Under the pieces are notes generated by a model. It made no database searches. It saw nothing but the letters and a program-made list of their open reading frames with translations, and was not told the DNA's origin. Of a DNA stretch of 64,000 bases, positions 34,101-43,720 are shown one piece after another. Origin of the DNA: Roseiarcus sp963721905 (GTDB lineage: Bacteria; Pseudomonadota; Alphaproteobacteria; Rhizobiales; Beijerinckiaceae). Made by a program: the position numbers and the translations under genes. How positions within the stretch are numbered: the stretch's first letter is position 1; every line of letters starts with the position of its first letter. The stretch spans positions 149,189-213,188 of the forward strand of contig CAVRMF010000003.1 of NCBI GenBank assembly GCA_963721905.1. The letters run 5' to 3'.

Positions 34101-34262
34101 GGCAGGGTCACGCAGCACGATTCACGCGGATTAGGACCGTCCGGGGGGCTCTCAGATCGCGTCAGGCCGCCAACGAGGTCGAAACGACTCAAATTCCTTC
34201 GCGGCTCACTTCTCGCGCCAGTTCACGCCCGATCCCGGGAGTTTTCGCACGGTCTGCTAGAA

Positions 34263-35561
34263 TTATGCGCAGCGGTCGGGCGGGTGCCTGAACCTCTTCT
34301 CAAACGAGCCGGGATTTCGTGGGGCGTCGTCTGACCCGCCCATTTCGGCCAACCGGTCGGCGGCGGCGAAGCCGAACAGCAGTCCGAACAGGAGGTAGAG
34401 ATGGCGCCAGTGGTCGGTGTCGATCTGCAGGCCCTGGACCATCTGGACGACGAGACATGACCAGACCGGAATGACCTCGGTCTGGTAGGGCCCGCGCCGG
34501 AAGACGAGGCGCCAGCCGACGAACAGCACGGAGGCGGTGAAAGCGAAAAACGCCAGGCCTCCAATCCATCCGTAGGAGGCGAAGGCGTTCAGGTAAACCT
34601 CGTGCGGGTCCTGTCCGAGAATGAAGCGAAACTGCATCGGGCCGAAGCCGAAGAATCGCTCCAGGAGAAGCGGCACGGAGCGCGCCTGGTCTCCAAACCG
34701 TCCCGTCTCTCCCACGTCGTAATACTGGTCCAACGAAAAGCGTTCGAAGAACATGTCGTGGATCTCGGGGACCGAAAGCGCGACGGTGAGCAGCACGGCG
34801 AGCCCGATTGTCCCCGCAAGGGCCGAGGCGGCAATTCGTATTCGCAGTCGCGGCGAGGGCGTGGTGAGAAACGTCAGGGCGAACAGAAGTCCGAGCGAGG
34901 CCGCATAGTCGCCCCACGCTCCGCGCGAAAAACTGAAGAAGACGCCGAGCGTCATCATGGCCGTCGCGGCGATTCCGGCGAGCGGTCTTCGCGCCCTTTT
35001 CAGGAGCAGGTCCTGAATGATCCAGACGATCGGGATGACGAGGAACGGGCCGAAGACATTGGGGTCCTTGAAGGGACCTGAGGCGCGCCCATTGTCGTAG
35101 AGCGTGAACAGCGGACCGAGGCCGGCGACGTCGAAATAGCCGAGAATGCCGAGCATCGCCGCGATCACGCCGGCGAGCGCGTAGCCCGAGCGAATGATCC
35201 GGATGCGCCGCAGAGGATCGGCGGCGATCAGGGCGGCGATGACAATCGACGTCATCGCCATATAGATCGAAACCCCGACGAACATCACGGCCCTCTGATC
35301 GTCGGTGAAGGGGATGAGCGCCATGAGCCCGCCCGCGTTCCAGAGCGCGAGCCACAGAACAAGCGGCGCCATGATCGGTTCGAATGTCAGGCCGCCGCGG
35401 GCATAGGCGGCGAGGACGACGAAGAACATGAATTCGTAGGGCGAGGGCTCGATGATCGCGGTCGCGCCGCAGACGATGAAGAGCCATAGCGTGGCGTTGC
35501 GCAGCGTGGCGACGCGCACGCGGCCGAATTGACGGCGCGCGCCGGCCGCGCTCGGGCTCAT
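34263..35561 (-). CDS. O-antigen ligase / polysaccharide polymerase family membrane protein
   Basis: A 432-residue inner-membrane protein with about ten helices and a large periplasmic loop, as in the WaaL/Wzy_C (O-antigen ligase) family. Family-like points are GRASGPFKDPNVFGPFLVIP, TLGVFFSFSRGAWGDYAASL and GQDPHEVYLNAFASYGWIGG (the conserved His region). It should ligate or polymerise lipid-linked sugar repeats outside the membrane. ATG 35561 lies six bases after the stop of the upstream phosphoglycosyltransferase gene, so both are translated together. Last gene of the minus-strand exopolysaccharide run. Confidence 0.82.
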   Translation of the reverse strand: MSPSAAGARRQFGRVRVATLRNATLWLFIVCGATAIIEPSPYEFMFFVVLAAYARGGLTFEPIMAPLVLWLALWNAGGLMALIPFTDDQRAVMFVGVSIYMAMTSIVIAALIAADPLRRIRIIRSGYALAGVIAAMLGILGYFDVAGLGPLFTLYDNGRASGPFKDPNVFGPFLVIPIVWIIQDLLLKRARRPLAGIAATAMMTLGVFFSFSRGAWGDYAASLGLLFALTFLTTPSPRLRIRIAASALAGTIGLAVLLTVALSVPEIHDMFFERFSLDQYYDVGETGRFGDQARSVPLLLERFFGFGPMQFRFILGQDPHEVYLNAFASYGWIGGLAFFAFTASVLFVGWRLVFRRGPYQTEVIPVWSCLVVQMVQGLQIDTDHWRHLYLLFGLLFGFAAADRLAEMGGSDDAPRNPGSFEKRFRHPPDRCA

Positions 35562-35566
35562 CGCCG

Positions 35567-37093
35567 TCAAAAGGCGTTGGTCCCCTTCAAGATCGATAGC
35601 GGCGTCAGGGCCAGAATGCGCAGGTCGAACAGGATCGACCAGTTCTCGATGTAGTAGAGATCGTGCTCGACCCTGTTCTGGATCTTTTCCGGGGTGTCGG
35701 TCTCTCCGCGCCAGCCGTTGACCTGCGCCCAGCCGGTCATGCCCGGCTTCACCCGATGGCGGGCGAAATAGCCGTCGACCACTTCGTCGTATTGCCGGTC
35801 CGCCGCTTTCGCCTGAACGGCGTGGGGTCGCGGGCCGACGAGCGACAGGTCGCCTTTGAAAACGACATTGAAGAGCTGCGGCAATTCGTCGATCGAGGTC
35901 TTGCGGATGAACCGGCCGACGCGGGTCACGCGCGGATCGTCCCGCGTCACCAGCCGCGAAGCCGCGGCGTCGAGCCGGTCGGCGTACATCGAGCGGAACT
36001 TGTAAACCTCTATCAGCTCATTGTTGAACCCGTAACGCTTCTGCCGGAAGAGCACTGGTCCCGGCGTCTCGAGCTTGATCGCCAACGCGGTGAGAATGAG
36101 CACCGGCGAGAGGGCAATGAGGGCGAGCGAGCCGACGACCTTGTCGAAAACGAACTTGATCACGACGTTCCAGTCGGCGATCGGCCGGTCGAGTATATCG
36201 AGCACCGGGAGCCCGCCGATGTACGAGTAGGATCGCGGTCGAAAGCGCAGATGGTTGGCGTGAGCCGCGAGGCGGATATCGACGGGCAGGACGCACAGTT
36301 TGCGCAACATCGTCAGAATGCGCTTTTCCGCCGTGATCGGCAGCGCGAAGATGACCAGATCGACGCGCGAGCTTCGGGCGAAGTCTACGAGATCGTCGAC
36401 CGTGCCGAGCTTCTGGAAGCCTTCGACGAAAACGGGAGAGCGGGCGTCGCCGCGATCGTCGAAGACGCCGAGTATCCGAAGTTCGGCGGGATCGGCCGTC
36501 TTCAGGCCCCGCAGCACCTGGCCCCCGAGATCGCCGCCGCCGACCACGACTGCCCGGCGCTGCAGACGTTCCGCGTGGGCCAGCAATTCGACGAAGCGGG
36601 CGAGAGCGAGCCGGCCCGAAAAAAGGAAGGCGAGGGTCAGCCCGGACCATGCGGTCAGCCAAACGCGCGACACGGCGTCATCGGCCTTGAGCGCGAACAC
36701 CGCCGCGGTGAAGGCGAGCACCAGGAGAGTCCACACCCCCGCCATTTGAAGGCACGCGCCGACCGGGCGGCGGAACGCCAGGCTCGTGTAGAGACGCTGG
36801 GCGTGGAAGATGACGGTCGCCAGCGTCGCGCCCAAGCCGATGATGGCGAAATAGAGCGGTTGCGGTCCGACGGTCGGAACGACGTGAGCGGCATAGGGGA
36901 TGACGCCGGCCGCGGCGATGGCGAACCATTCCGCTGCGGTGACGAGACCGGCCAGGACGACCGTCGAATAGACGGCCTTCGGCGCGTCCTGCGAGAGCGC
37001 GCGCAAGACGTCGGGACCCGATCGCTCGGCGTCAGCAAGCGTCGGCGCGTCGCTCGCCGCGGCGTCGGAGTGTTGGTCGGCGAGCAGGGTCAT
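35567..37093 (-). CDS. Undecaprenyl-phosphate sugar-1-phosphate transferase (WcaJ/ExoY type)
   Basis: A 508-residue polyprenyl glycosylphosphotransferase that starts repeat-unit synthesis by adding a sugar phosphate to undecaprenyl phosphate. Order: four N-terminal helices, a Rossmann-like CoA-binding domain (RRAVVVGGGDLGGQVLRGLK), one more helix (FDKVVGSLALIALSPVLILT), and the catalytic domain with ETPGPVLFRQKRYGFNNELI, KTSIDELPQLFNVVFKGDLS, LVGPRPHA and KPGMTGWAQVNGWRGETDT. The length and layout are those of the full WcaJ type. ATG 37093 is 4 bases after the stop of the glycosyltransferase gene. Confidence 0.92.
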   Translation of the reverse strand: MTLLADQHSDAAASDAPTLADAERSGPDVLRALSQDAPKAVYSTVVLAGLVTAAEWFAIAAAGVIPYAAHVVPTVGPQPLYFAIIGLGATLATVIFHAQRLYTSLAFRRPVGACLQMAGVWTLLVLAFTAAVFALKADDAVSRVWLTAWSGLTLAFLFSGRLALARFVELLAHAERLQRRAVVVGGGDLGGQVLRGLKTADPAELRILGVFDDRGDARSPVFVEGFQKLGTVDDLVDFARSSRVDLVIFALPITAEKRILTMLRKLCVLPVDIRLAAHANHLRFRPRSYSYIGGLPVLDILDRPIADWNVVIKFVFDKVVGSLALIALSPVLILTALAIKLETPGPVLFRQKRYGFNNELIEVYKFRSMYADRLDAAASRLVTRDDPRVTRVGRFIRKTSIDELPQLFNVVFKGDLSLVGPRPHAVQAKAADRQYDEVVDGYFARHRVKPGMTGWAQVNGWRGETDTPEKIQNRVEHDLYYIENWSILFDLRILALTPLSILKGTNAF

Positions 37094-37097
37094 GGTC

Positions 37098-38309
37098 CTA
37101 ACCCTCGGCGCGCGGTTGCAGCGGCTGGGCCGCGGCGGGAATGGTCTTGTCGCGGCGCCGGGCGAGCGCATCGCGGTAGCCCGCGAGCACGCCGTCCGTC
37201 ATCGATTCGATCGTGAATCTCCCCGCGACGAAACGGCTCAAGTCCGCGGCTTCCCTTTCCCGCTGCGAGGGATCCTGGTCCAGCGCGTTCGCCATCCGTC
37301 TGGCAAGGTCGACGGCGTCGCCGCACGGGCCAAGGCGATCGGCCAACGGTCCGAAAATCTCCGGCACGCCTCCAACGGCGGTCGCGACGATCGGAACTCT
37401 CGACGCCGCCGCTTCCAGGACGACGTAGGGCAGCGACTCCAGGCGCGAGGGCGCAACCAGAATCCGGCCGAGCGCCATCGCCTTGCGAAAGGACATGACC
37501 CCCGGGAGCGATACGCGTTCCAGGACGCCGAGGCTCTGCGCCAGTTCCCTCAGCCGATCCTTTTCAGGACCCGAGCCAACGAGGACGAGCCGCGGCGGCC
37601 GCGTCCGCACGCCCAGACGCGCGGTCGCCTCGAGCAGGACGTCGACGCCTTTGACCGCGCGCAACTCGCCGACATAGACGAATTCGGCCGCGTCCGCGGT
37701 CGGCGCGACTGGCTCAAACTCGGAGGGGCGCAATCCGTTGACGACAATGCGGCGGAGCCGCGTCTGATCGCCGACCTCGGCCTCGAAGCGGCTCGCGATA
37801 TAGGCGCTCTCGAACAGGAATACGTCAGTCAACGGGGTGAGCAGCCTTTCGACCATCATAAACAGGCGATGAGCCGCGCCGCCTGGTCGGTAGTTGAAGC
37901 TGCCCCCATGCGGGGTATAGGCGCGCGCGGCGTCAGGAGCGCAGCCGGCGATCCTGGTCAGCCGTGCGAGAACGCCGCCTTTCGACCCGTGGCCGTGAAC
38001 GACATGCGGCGCGGCGCGGGAAAGCCATCGGCCAAATCGCGCCAAGGCGACACAATCGGACGGGCCAGGATGGCGCCGGATCCGCGCGGTTTCAACTCCG
38101 AGGCGAAGGCCGCCCGGAATTGTCGCGAGCGCCTCATCGACGCGCGGGGAGAGTGCCTCGCCGTCGAAGAACATGCCGACGTCGTGGCCGCGCGCCGTCT
38201 GCTCGCCGGCAAGATCGACGACATGTCGAAACAGTCCGCCGAGCGGCGCGCGGAAGACGTGTACGATCCTGAGTTTGCCGTTCGCGCCGTCGAGGAAATT
38301 CGACGCCAA
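37098..38309 (-). CDS. Glycosyltransferase family 4
   Basis: A protein of about 403 residues with the GT-B fold. The N-terminal GKLRIVHVFRAPLGGLFRHV is followed by PHVVHGHGSKGGVLARL, the second domain has FVYVGELRAVKGVDVLLEAT and the E-x7-E motif is in SRLESLPYVVLEAA. It should transfer a nucleotide-sugar unit to the lipid-linked repeat in the cytoplasm. The start is uncertain: TTG 38309 gives MASNFLDGANGKLRIVH and no good ribosome binding site is visible. It runs with the WcaJ-type and ligase genes with 4-6 base gaps, a clear operon. Confidence 0.88.
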   Translation of the reverse strand: MASNFLDGANGKLRIVHVFRAPLGGLFRHVVDLAGEQTARGHDVGMFFDGEALSPRVDEALATIPGGLRLGVETARIRRHPGPSDCVALARFGRWLSRAAPHVVHGHGSKGGVLARLTRIAGCAPDAARAYTPHGGSFNYRPGGAAHRLFMMVERLLTPLTDVFLFESAYIASRFEAEVGDQTRLRRIVVNGLRPSEFEPVAPTADAAEFVYVGELRAVKGVDVLLEATARLGVRTRPPRLVLVGSGPEKDRLRELAQSLGVLERVSLPGVMSFRKAMALGRILVAPSRLESLPYVVLEAAASRVPIVATAVGGVPEIFGPLADRLGPCGDAVDLARRMANALDQDPSQREREAADLSRFVAGRFTIESMTDGVLAGYRDALARRRDKTIPAAAQPLQPRAEG

Positions 38310-38381
38310 TGGGTTATCCGAATTCTCCCGATCGCAATCCCCGAGATTTCGATAGACCCGCGGGTGTTAAAACACTGTTCT

Positions 38382-38942
38382 TTAGAAGAACCGCTCCTGG
38401 ACGGTGATGGCGTCGCCCGGCCGGACCGGGAACGACAGCGGCGCCGGAAACGTCGCCGGGCGCCCATCGATGACGCGGGTGATTTCGACGCTGCTCTCGA
38501 CCGCGCGCGGCGTAAAGCCGCCGGCGACCGCAATCGCCTTCTGGACGGTCATGCCCATGATGAACGGGTATTGCCCGGCGACCGCGACTTCGCCGAGCAC
38601 GAAGAAGGGCCGATAGGCCTCGACCTCCACGGAAACGCTCGGCTCGCGCAAGAAACCCTGACGGAGCCGCGCCTCGATCGTGCGTTCGAGCTCCGCCGTC
38701 GCGAGCCCCTGCGCCCGCACCCGCCCGATAAGCGGCATGGAGATGTCGCCTGCGCCGTCGACCGAGTAGGAGTTGCTGAGATCGTCCTGGCCGAACACGA
38801 TCACGCGCAGGCGATCGCCGCTGCCCAAACGGTAGGGCGTCTCGACACTGGCGCGAGGCGTGGCGATGGTTTCGCTCTGCGAGGCGCAGCCGCTGAGAAA
38901 CACGGTCGCCAGCATCGCCACAAGAAGTCCGAAATGGTTCAT
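38382..38942 (-). CDS. Polysaccharide export lipoprotein (Wza/GumB-like, short form)
   Basis: A 186-residue outer-membrane lipoprotein: MNHFGLLVAMLATVFLSGC with lipobox LSGC, then the Poly_export domain (YRLGSGDRLRVIVFGQDDLS and GDISMPLIGRVRAQGLATAE) and a SLBB part (FFVLGEVAVAGQYPFIMGMT). The length matches short OPX proteins of the GumB type. It is expected to form the exit channel for the polysaccharide together with the co-polymerase encoded divergently at 39104. It is the first gene of the minus-strand run. Confidence 0.9.
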   Translation of the reverse strand: MNHFGLLVAMLATVFLSGCASQSETIATPRASVETPYRLGSGDRLRVIVFGQDDLSNSYSVDGAGDISMPLIGRVRAQGLATAELERTIEARLRQGFLREPSVSVEVEAYRPFFVLGEVAVAGQYPFIMGMTVQKAIAVAGGFTPRAVESSVEITRVIDGRPATFPAPLSFPVRPGDAITVQERFF

Positions 38943-39103
38943 GAAAGAATCCGCGGCGGCGGCCGTTCTGCGCCTCGTCGGTCTATCGGCGTATGGTTAA
39001 CGAAGGCCGAACACGAGCGCTCCGGTCCGCCCGCCTTAACGAGCCGGAAACTATGTTGACCGAGATTTGAGCCGGGGGCGCGCGTGCGCGAGGAGCGGAC
39101 CGG

Positions 39104-41185
39104 ATGAGCGTCGGCAGAGCCAGCGAGGGCGCGGAACGCGAGCAGGCCATCGACCTGACGCGTCTCATCGCCGGAATTCGCCGGCGTCGGCGCTGGGTGG
39201 TCTGGCCAACGATCCTGGCGCTGGCGGCGTCTTCAATTTTCGTGCTCGTCGTAAGTCCGCGCTACACCGGCGTCGCCAAGCTCCTGCTCGAGGATCAGGA
39301 GAGCTATTTCACGAAGCCGGACAAGGCGACGGGAATAGACCCGGCGGCCACGATCGACCAAGAGGCCGTTCAGAGCCAGGCGGAGGCGGTCGCATCCGGC
39401 GACCTCGCGCGCAAGGCGATCGACAGGCTCGCGCTTGGGACGAACCCCGAGTTCAACCCCGATCGCGACGGTAAGGTCGATCAGCGCGTCGTCGACAAGT
39501 TTCAGTCGCGCCTGACGGTCTTTCCGGTGCCGCGATCGAGGGTGCTGCAAATCGAATTCGTGTCGCGCGACCCGGAGCTCGCCGCGCGCGGCGCCAATAC
39601 GGTCGCGGAGGTCTATCTGCAGTCCCTGACCGAGGCGAAGGCGAGCGCCGCGCGCACTGCCAGCACATGGCTTTCGGGCAAGATCGAGGATCTGCGCGCC
39701 AAAGTCGCCGACGCCGACGCGAAGGTCGAGGACTTCCGCGCGAGATCTAGCCTCCTTGCCGGCGCAAACGGACAGACGGTCCCGGCCCAGCAACTCTCCG
39801 AGCTCAACGCACAGCTCGCCAACGCCCGGTCGGCCGAAGCGGCCGCCACCGCCAAGGCAGAGCTCCTGCGGCGGCTTGAGACGCAGGGACGGCTGGACGA
39901 GGCGCCCGAATCCGTCGCGGATGAGTCGATGCGCCGTTCCGTCGAACAGCGCACGGCGCTGATGGCCCAGATCGCCGAGGCTTCGCGCACGCTCCTGCCG
40001 TTGCATCCGCGCATGAAGGAATTGAGTGCGCAGCTCGCGGGGCTGGATATTCAGATTCGCGACGCAGCGGCCAGGAATGTTCGCGTCTTCGAGAACGACG
40101 CGCGGCTCGCGGCCGATCAGGTCGCGTCTCTCTCCGCGGCGATCAAGGAGCAATCGAGGACGGTGGCGACCGGCAATGCGGACGACGTGCGGCTGCGCGC
40201 GCTCGAGATGGACGCGAAGGCGGCGCGCGACCAACTCGAATCCTATCTCCAGAAATATCGCGAGGCCGCCGCGCGCGACGCCGACAGCGGCGCGCCGGCG
40301 AACGCGCGCGTGATCGCAACCGCTGAGCCGCCGCGCACGCCGACTTTTCCAAAGGTCTGGCAGACCATCGCGCTAGCGACGCTCGCCGCTTTCGTGGTCT
40401 CGAGCGGCGTCGCCGCTGCGGCCGCTCTCGCAGCCGGCGAGACTGAAGCGCCCGGGACGCCGGTTGCGCTCTCGCCGCCCCGGGCGATCCCGATTGACGC
40501 CGCGTCCGTGCCGACGAAGGGCGGCAAACAGCCGAAACCGCCTGAGCCCCTTGCTCGCACTCAGACGTCCAACCCCGTCGAGGTCGTTGACGAAGCCGCA
40601 ATCGAGCCGGCGCAGTCGGACGCATTGGCCGAGCGCCTGATGCGGTCGCGGAGCGAGCAGGGGCGTCTGGCGGCGCTGATCGTCGGGAATGGGTCCGGGC
40701 GCGCTTTGACGCTCGCGCTCGAGACCGCGCGCCGCCTCTCCTCGAAGGGCCCAACGCTGCTGGTCGACCTCGGGGCTACGCAAGACTGGTTCACCGACAT
40801 CCTCGAACGTGAGGAGACGGATGCGGTGCAGGTTCCGGGACTCGCCGATTTGCTTAAGGGGAGCGCGAGCTTCGGTGAGGTCATTCGGCGCGATCTCTCG
40901 TCAGGCCTCGACGTCATCCCTTCCGGCGGGGACGCCAACTGCGAGAGCCTCGAGGACGTTTTCGCCGCATTGACGGCGTCTTACGGCTGCGTCGTCTTCC
41001 ACGCTTCCGACTGGCGATCCGTGCCGGCTCGCCTTGCCGCCGGATTCACGGACGCGATCGTCCTCGTTGCGCCCGCTGCGGTGGCGCGACGCATCGTCGA
41101 GGAGGCGCGGGAAGCGCTTGGCGGCGCCCTGATCCTGCCGTTCGCGGTCACGCGCCCGCAGTCCGCGCTGGAAGAGGTCGACTGA
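39104..41185 (+). CDS. GumC/Wzc-like polysaccharide co-polymerase with degenerate kinase domain
   Basis: A 693-residue inner-membrane protein. N-terminal Wzz domain with the first helix (WVVWPTILALAASSIFVLVV) and SPRYTGVAKLLLEDQESYFT, a long periplasmic coiled coil (about 180-400) and a second helix (VWQTIALATLAAFVVSSGVA). A cytoplasmic BY-kinase-like domain follows. Its P-loop region reads IVGNGSGRALTLALETARR, without the usual GKT/GKS; the Walker A' region LLVDLGAT is kept. No Tyr cluster is present at the C-terminus. It is thus probably a chain-length regulator without tyrosine kinase activity. ATG 39104 follows GAGGAG. Divergent from the Wza-like gene. Confidence 0.87.
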   Translation: MSVGRASEGAEREQAIDLTRLIAGIRRRRRWVVWPTILALAASSIFVLVVSPRYTGVAKLLLEDQESYFTKPDKATGIDPAATIDQEAVQSQAEAVASGDLARKAIDRLALGTNPEFNPDRDGKVDQRVVDKFQSRLTVFPVPRSRVLQIEFVSRDPELAARGANTVAEVYLQSLTEAKASAARTASTWLSGKIEDLRAKVADADAKVEDFRARSSLLAGANGQTVPAQQLSELNAQLANARSAEAAATAKAELLRRLETQGRLDEAPESVADESMRRSVEQRTALMAQIAEASRTLLPLHPRMKELSAQLAGLDIQIRDAAARNVRVFENDARLAADQVASLSAAIKEQSRTVATGNADDVRLRALEMDAKAARDQLESYLQKYREAAARDADSGAPANARVIATAEPPRTPTFPKVWQTIALATLAAFVVSSGVAAAAALAAGETEAPGTPVALSPPRAIPIDAASVPTKGGKQPKPPEPLARTQTSNPVEVVDEAAIEPAQSDALAERLMRSRSEQGRLAALIVGNGSGRALTLALETARRLSSKGPTLLVDLGATQDWFTDILEREETDAVQVPGLADLLKGSASFGEVIRRDLSSGLDVIPSGGDANCESLEDVFAALTASYGCVVFHASDWRSVPARLAAGFTDAIVLVAPAAVARRIVEEAREALGGALILPFAVTRPQSALEEVD

Positions 41186-42412
41186 CCATGCGGGCGTCCC
41201 GGCCCTCAGGCGCGTCGCCGCCGACGCCAGGATTGGCGAGCGCTTGATCCGGAATTTGGCCCATTGCGCGAGGCCGAGCCCGAGGGCTGCGGCCTGACCC
41301 AGCGGGCTCGTCCCGAGGAATGTGTCGAACAGGATTTCCGTCTCCTCGCAGCACGCGCACTTGTAAGGCGCCTCCCCCACGCCGAGGTCGAACGTCTCGA
41401 ATCCGCGTTCGATTGCGGAGCGCACGACGTCATGCAGCAGCAGTTTGCCCGGGCCGCAACGGGCGATGTCAGAGCGGCGTTCGTGGGCGAAGATCAGCCC
41501 GCTCAGTCGATCCCGTAGCGGCAGCGCTCCGAGAACTGCGACGGCGCGATCGCCGAGCATGAGGGCGTGCAGCTCCATCGGCGCGCGTCCCCCGGCGAGG
41601 CCGGGTCTTGCGAGACGGCGGAGGAAGGCCTGCGCGGCGGCGGTTTCATAAGCATTGACGGCCCCGCCAGCGGACGCTCGCTGGCGCTTCTGCTCGAAAA
41701 ACGCGTCGAGGATGCGTGACGCCTGCGCTTCGTCGTGCGCAATGACATAGTCCACCGGGCCCATCGACGCCAGCTGACCCGCCGTCCTGCGCAGGTTCTT
41801 CTTCGCCGCCTTCGAGAGATGCGCGTCGAGCCAGGCGGGATAGGAGAGCGGCAGCTCCGATTTATGAGCAAAACTCGGGCTCGGCCTCCCGCCAAGCGCG
41901 ACCATGGGATTCCTGACGCCTTGCCAGTCGCGCGGCTGGTTGAGAAGCGCGAAAACGTCGATGCGCGCCGGAGCGGCGCGCGCGGCCGCCGTCATGAACG
42001 ATCCGATCTCGCCGGCGGTCCAGACGCGGCCGGGCCGGTAAAGGCCGAGGTTGAAATTCGAGTCCCTTCCGCCGAAGAAGGTCGCCACCGCGAGCAGACC
42101 GCGCCGGCGCCTGGCGAGCGGCATCAGGACGGCAGGTTGGCCGGACGCGTCGCGCGCCACGAGGATGAAAGGCTCGGCGCCGGACGCCGCCCCAATGGTC
42201 GCGAACCAAGCCTCGGCGAAGGCGAAAGCCTGGTAGGGCGAAGCGCGGGCGACCGCCTCCAGCTCAAGCCAGTCCCGGCGCGATTCGGCGAGTGAAGAGA
42301 AAACGTCGACGCGCGCGATCTCGCTTTCGGCGGCGCCGAGCGGCTGCGCCGCGATCGGCGCTTTGGTCCAGACGAGCGGGTGTGACGTCGAGGTCATGGC
42401 CTCAAAACTCAT
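40901..42412 (-). CDS. CelD/BcsL-type GNAT acyltransferase of polysaccharide synthesis
   Basis: A double-GNAT protein of the CelD group. It contains DVFSSLAESRRDWLELEAVA, SPYQAFAFAEAWFATIGAAS, KAAKKNLRRTAGQLASMGPV, HALMLGDRAVAVLGALPLRD and FDLGVGEAPYKCACCEETEI, all usual for this family, which acylates or supplies sugars for exopolysaccharide. The homologous part ends near residue 408 (about 41190). The frame then continues for another 95 codons antisense to the 3' end of the co-polymerase gene, so the true C-terminus may lie near 41190 and the stop be lost. ATG 42412 is chosen among three nearby Met codons. Confidence 0.78.
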   Translation of the reverse strand: MSFEAMTSTSHPLVWTKAPIAAQPLGAAESEIARVDVFSSLAESRRDWLELEAVARASPYQAFAFAEAWFATIGAASGAEPFILVARDASGQPAVLMPLARRRRGLLAVATFFGGRDSNFNLGLYRPGRVWTAGEIGSFMTAAARAAPARIDVFALLNQPRDWQGVRNPMVALGGRPSPSFAHKSELPLSYPAWLDAHLSKAAKKNLRRTAGQLASMGPVDYVIAHDEAQASRILDAFFEQKRQRASAGGAVNAYETAAAQAFLRRLARPGLAGGRAPMELHALMLGDRAVAVLGALPLRDRLSGLIFAHERRSDIARCGPGKLLLHDVVRSAIERGFETFDLGVGEAPYKCACCEETEILFDTFLGTSPLGQAAALGLGLAQWAKFRIKRSPILASAATRLRAGTPAWSVDLFQRGLRARDRERQDQGAAKRFPRLLDDASRHRSGRNEDDRVRESGGKASRHGSPVGSVEDDAAVRRRQCGENVLEALAVGVPAGRDDVEA

Positions 42413-42655
42413 TGGCGGCGTTAACAAAATTTTAACCGCCTACTACAGGTTGTCAATCGAACCGGTTGCTATCGATGATTGCATCGTTAATTTTCACATC
42501 TACGGCATCGAGAGCCCGCGCTCCTCGATCTCTACGTCGCGCGGCCAGGCGCTTTCCCCATGGGCGCCGGCGCCGTCCGACGCGCGTTTGGGACGGGGGA
42601 AAAGGCCCGTAACCTTTCGCAAAGACCAGGGGGTCATGGTGGGTCGGGGCAGACC

Positions 42656-43696
42656 ATGACGATCAGGAACGCGATCATCAGCGCGGGCTTTGCGGCGTTG
42701 CGCGCTAGCGGCTTGCACAGAGCGGCCCGCTCCGCGGCGCGCGGCTGCGGCGTCATTCTGACGTTCCACCACGTGCGGCCGGAACGCCCTGCGACCGGCT
42801 ATGCGCCGAACCGCGCGCTGGAGATCACCTCACAGTTCCTCGACCTCGCGCTCGACGTTGTCCGCCGGGAGGGTTTCGAGCTCGTCTCGCTCGACGAGGC
42901 GCGCCGCCGGCTCGTCGAAGGCGAAGGCGCGCCCTTCGCCGCGTTGACCTTCGACGACGGTTATCGCGACACGCTGGACGAAGCGCTGCCGGTGCTCGAG
43001 CGGCGCCGCGCGCCCTTCACGGTCTATTGCGCGACCGGCTTCATCGAGCGCACGGCGCGTCTCTGGTGGCTCGAGCTCGAGGAGGCGATCCGTCGCCTCG
43101 AGGCCGTCGACATCGGGACGGCGCGCCTCGCCGCGCGGACGCCGGCGGAGAAATCGGCCGCCTTCGACCGGATCTACTGGCTGTTGCGCGGGCGTTCAGA
43201 GCCGAAGCTTCTGGAGACAATCGGAGACCTCGCGCGCCGTGCGGGCGTCGACAGCGAAACGCTTTCGGACAGGCTTTTCATGGACTGGAGCGAAGTGATC
43301 CAGCTCAGCCGCCATCCGCTCGCGACCATCGGCGCGCACGGAGAGACGCACCGCCGGCTGGCGCATTGGAGCGGGGCCGAGGCGCGAGCGGAAATGGCGG
43401 CTTCCAAAACCTTGCTCGAGGCGCGGCTCGGGATCGAGGTCAAAACCTTCGCCTATCCGGTCGGTGATCCCACGAGCGCGGGCCCGCGCGAATTCGACCT
43501 CGCGCGAGAGCTCGGTTTCGCGACGGCGGTCACGACGCGCCCGGGCATGCTTTTTCCTGAGCACGGCCAGCGGCTGACCGCGCTGCCGCGCGTATCCGTC
43601 AACGGGCGCTGGCAGCGGGTAGGCGCGCTGGAAGTGCTGCTCAGCGGCGCGCCGTTCTGGCTGTGGAACGGCGGGCGGCGGATTGCGGCGACGTAA
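42656..43696 (+). CDS. Polysaccharide deacetylase (NodB-like)
   Basis: A 346-residue carbohydrate esterase family 4 protein. The NodB core has VILTFHHVRPERPATGY, ALTFDDGYRDTLDEALPVL (metal Asp pair) and the His-x3-His metal motif in GAHGETHRRLAHWSGAEARA; FAYPVGDPTSAGPREFDLAR is the late conserved block. The C-terminal part (NGRWQRVGALEVLLSGAPFW) is common to the polysaccharide-locus type. It removes N- or O-acetyl groups from the polymer or a repeat unit. ATG 42656 is taken; the longer frame from 42560 has no family similarity. It diverges from the CelD-type gene. Confidence 0.85.
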   Translation: MTIRNAIISAGFAALRASGLHRAARSAARGCGVILTFHHVRPERPATGYAPNRALEITSQFLDLALDVVRREGFELVSLDEARRRLVEGEGAPFAALTFDDGYRDTLDEALPVLERRRAPFTVYCATGFIERTARLWWLELEEAIRRLEAVDIGTARLAARTPAEKSAAFDRIYWLLRGRSEPKLLETIGDLARRAGVDSETLSDRLFMDWSEVIQLSRHPLATIGAHGETHRRLAHWSGAEARAEMAASKTLLEARLGIEVKTFAYPVGDPTSAGPREFDLARELGFATAVTTRPGMLFPEHGQRLTALPRVSVNGRWQRVGALEVLLSGAPFWLWNGGRRIAAT

Positions 43697-43720
43697 GCGC
43701 CGCCCGCGACCTCGGCTCGC

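Noticed and set aside
37092..39059. 655-codon plus-strand frame
   Set aside because: It runs antisense through the GT4 and Wza-like genes and is a high-GC shadow.
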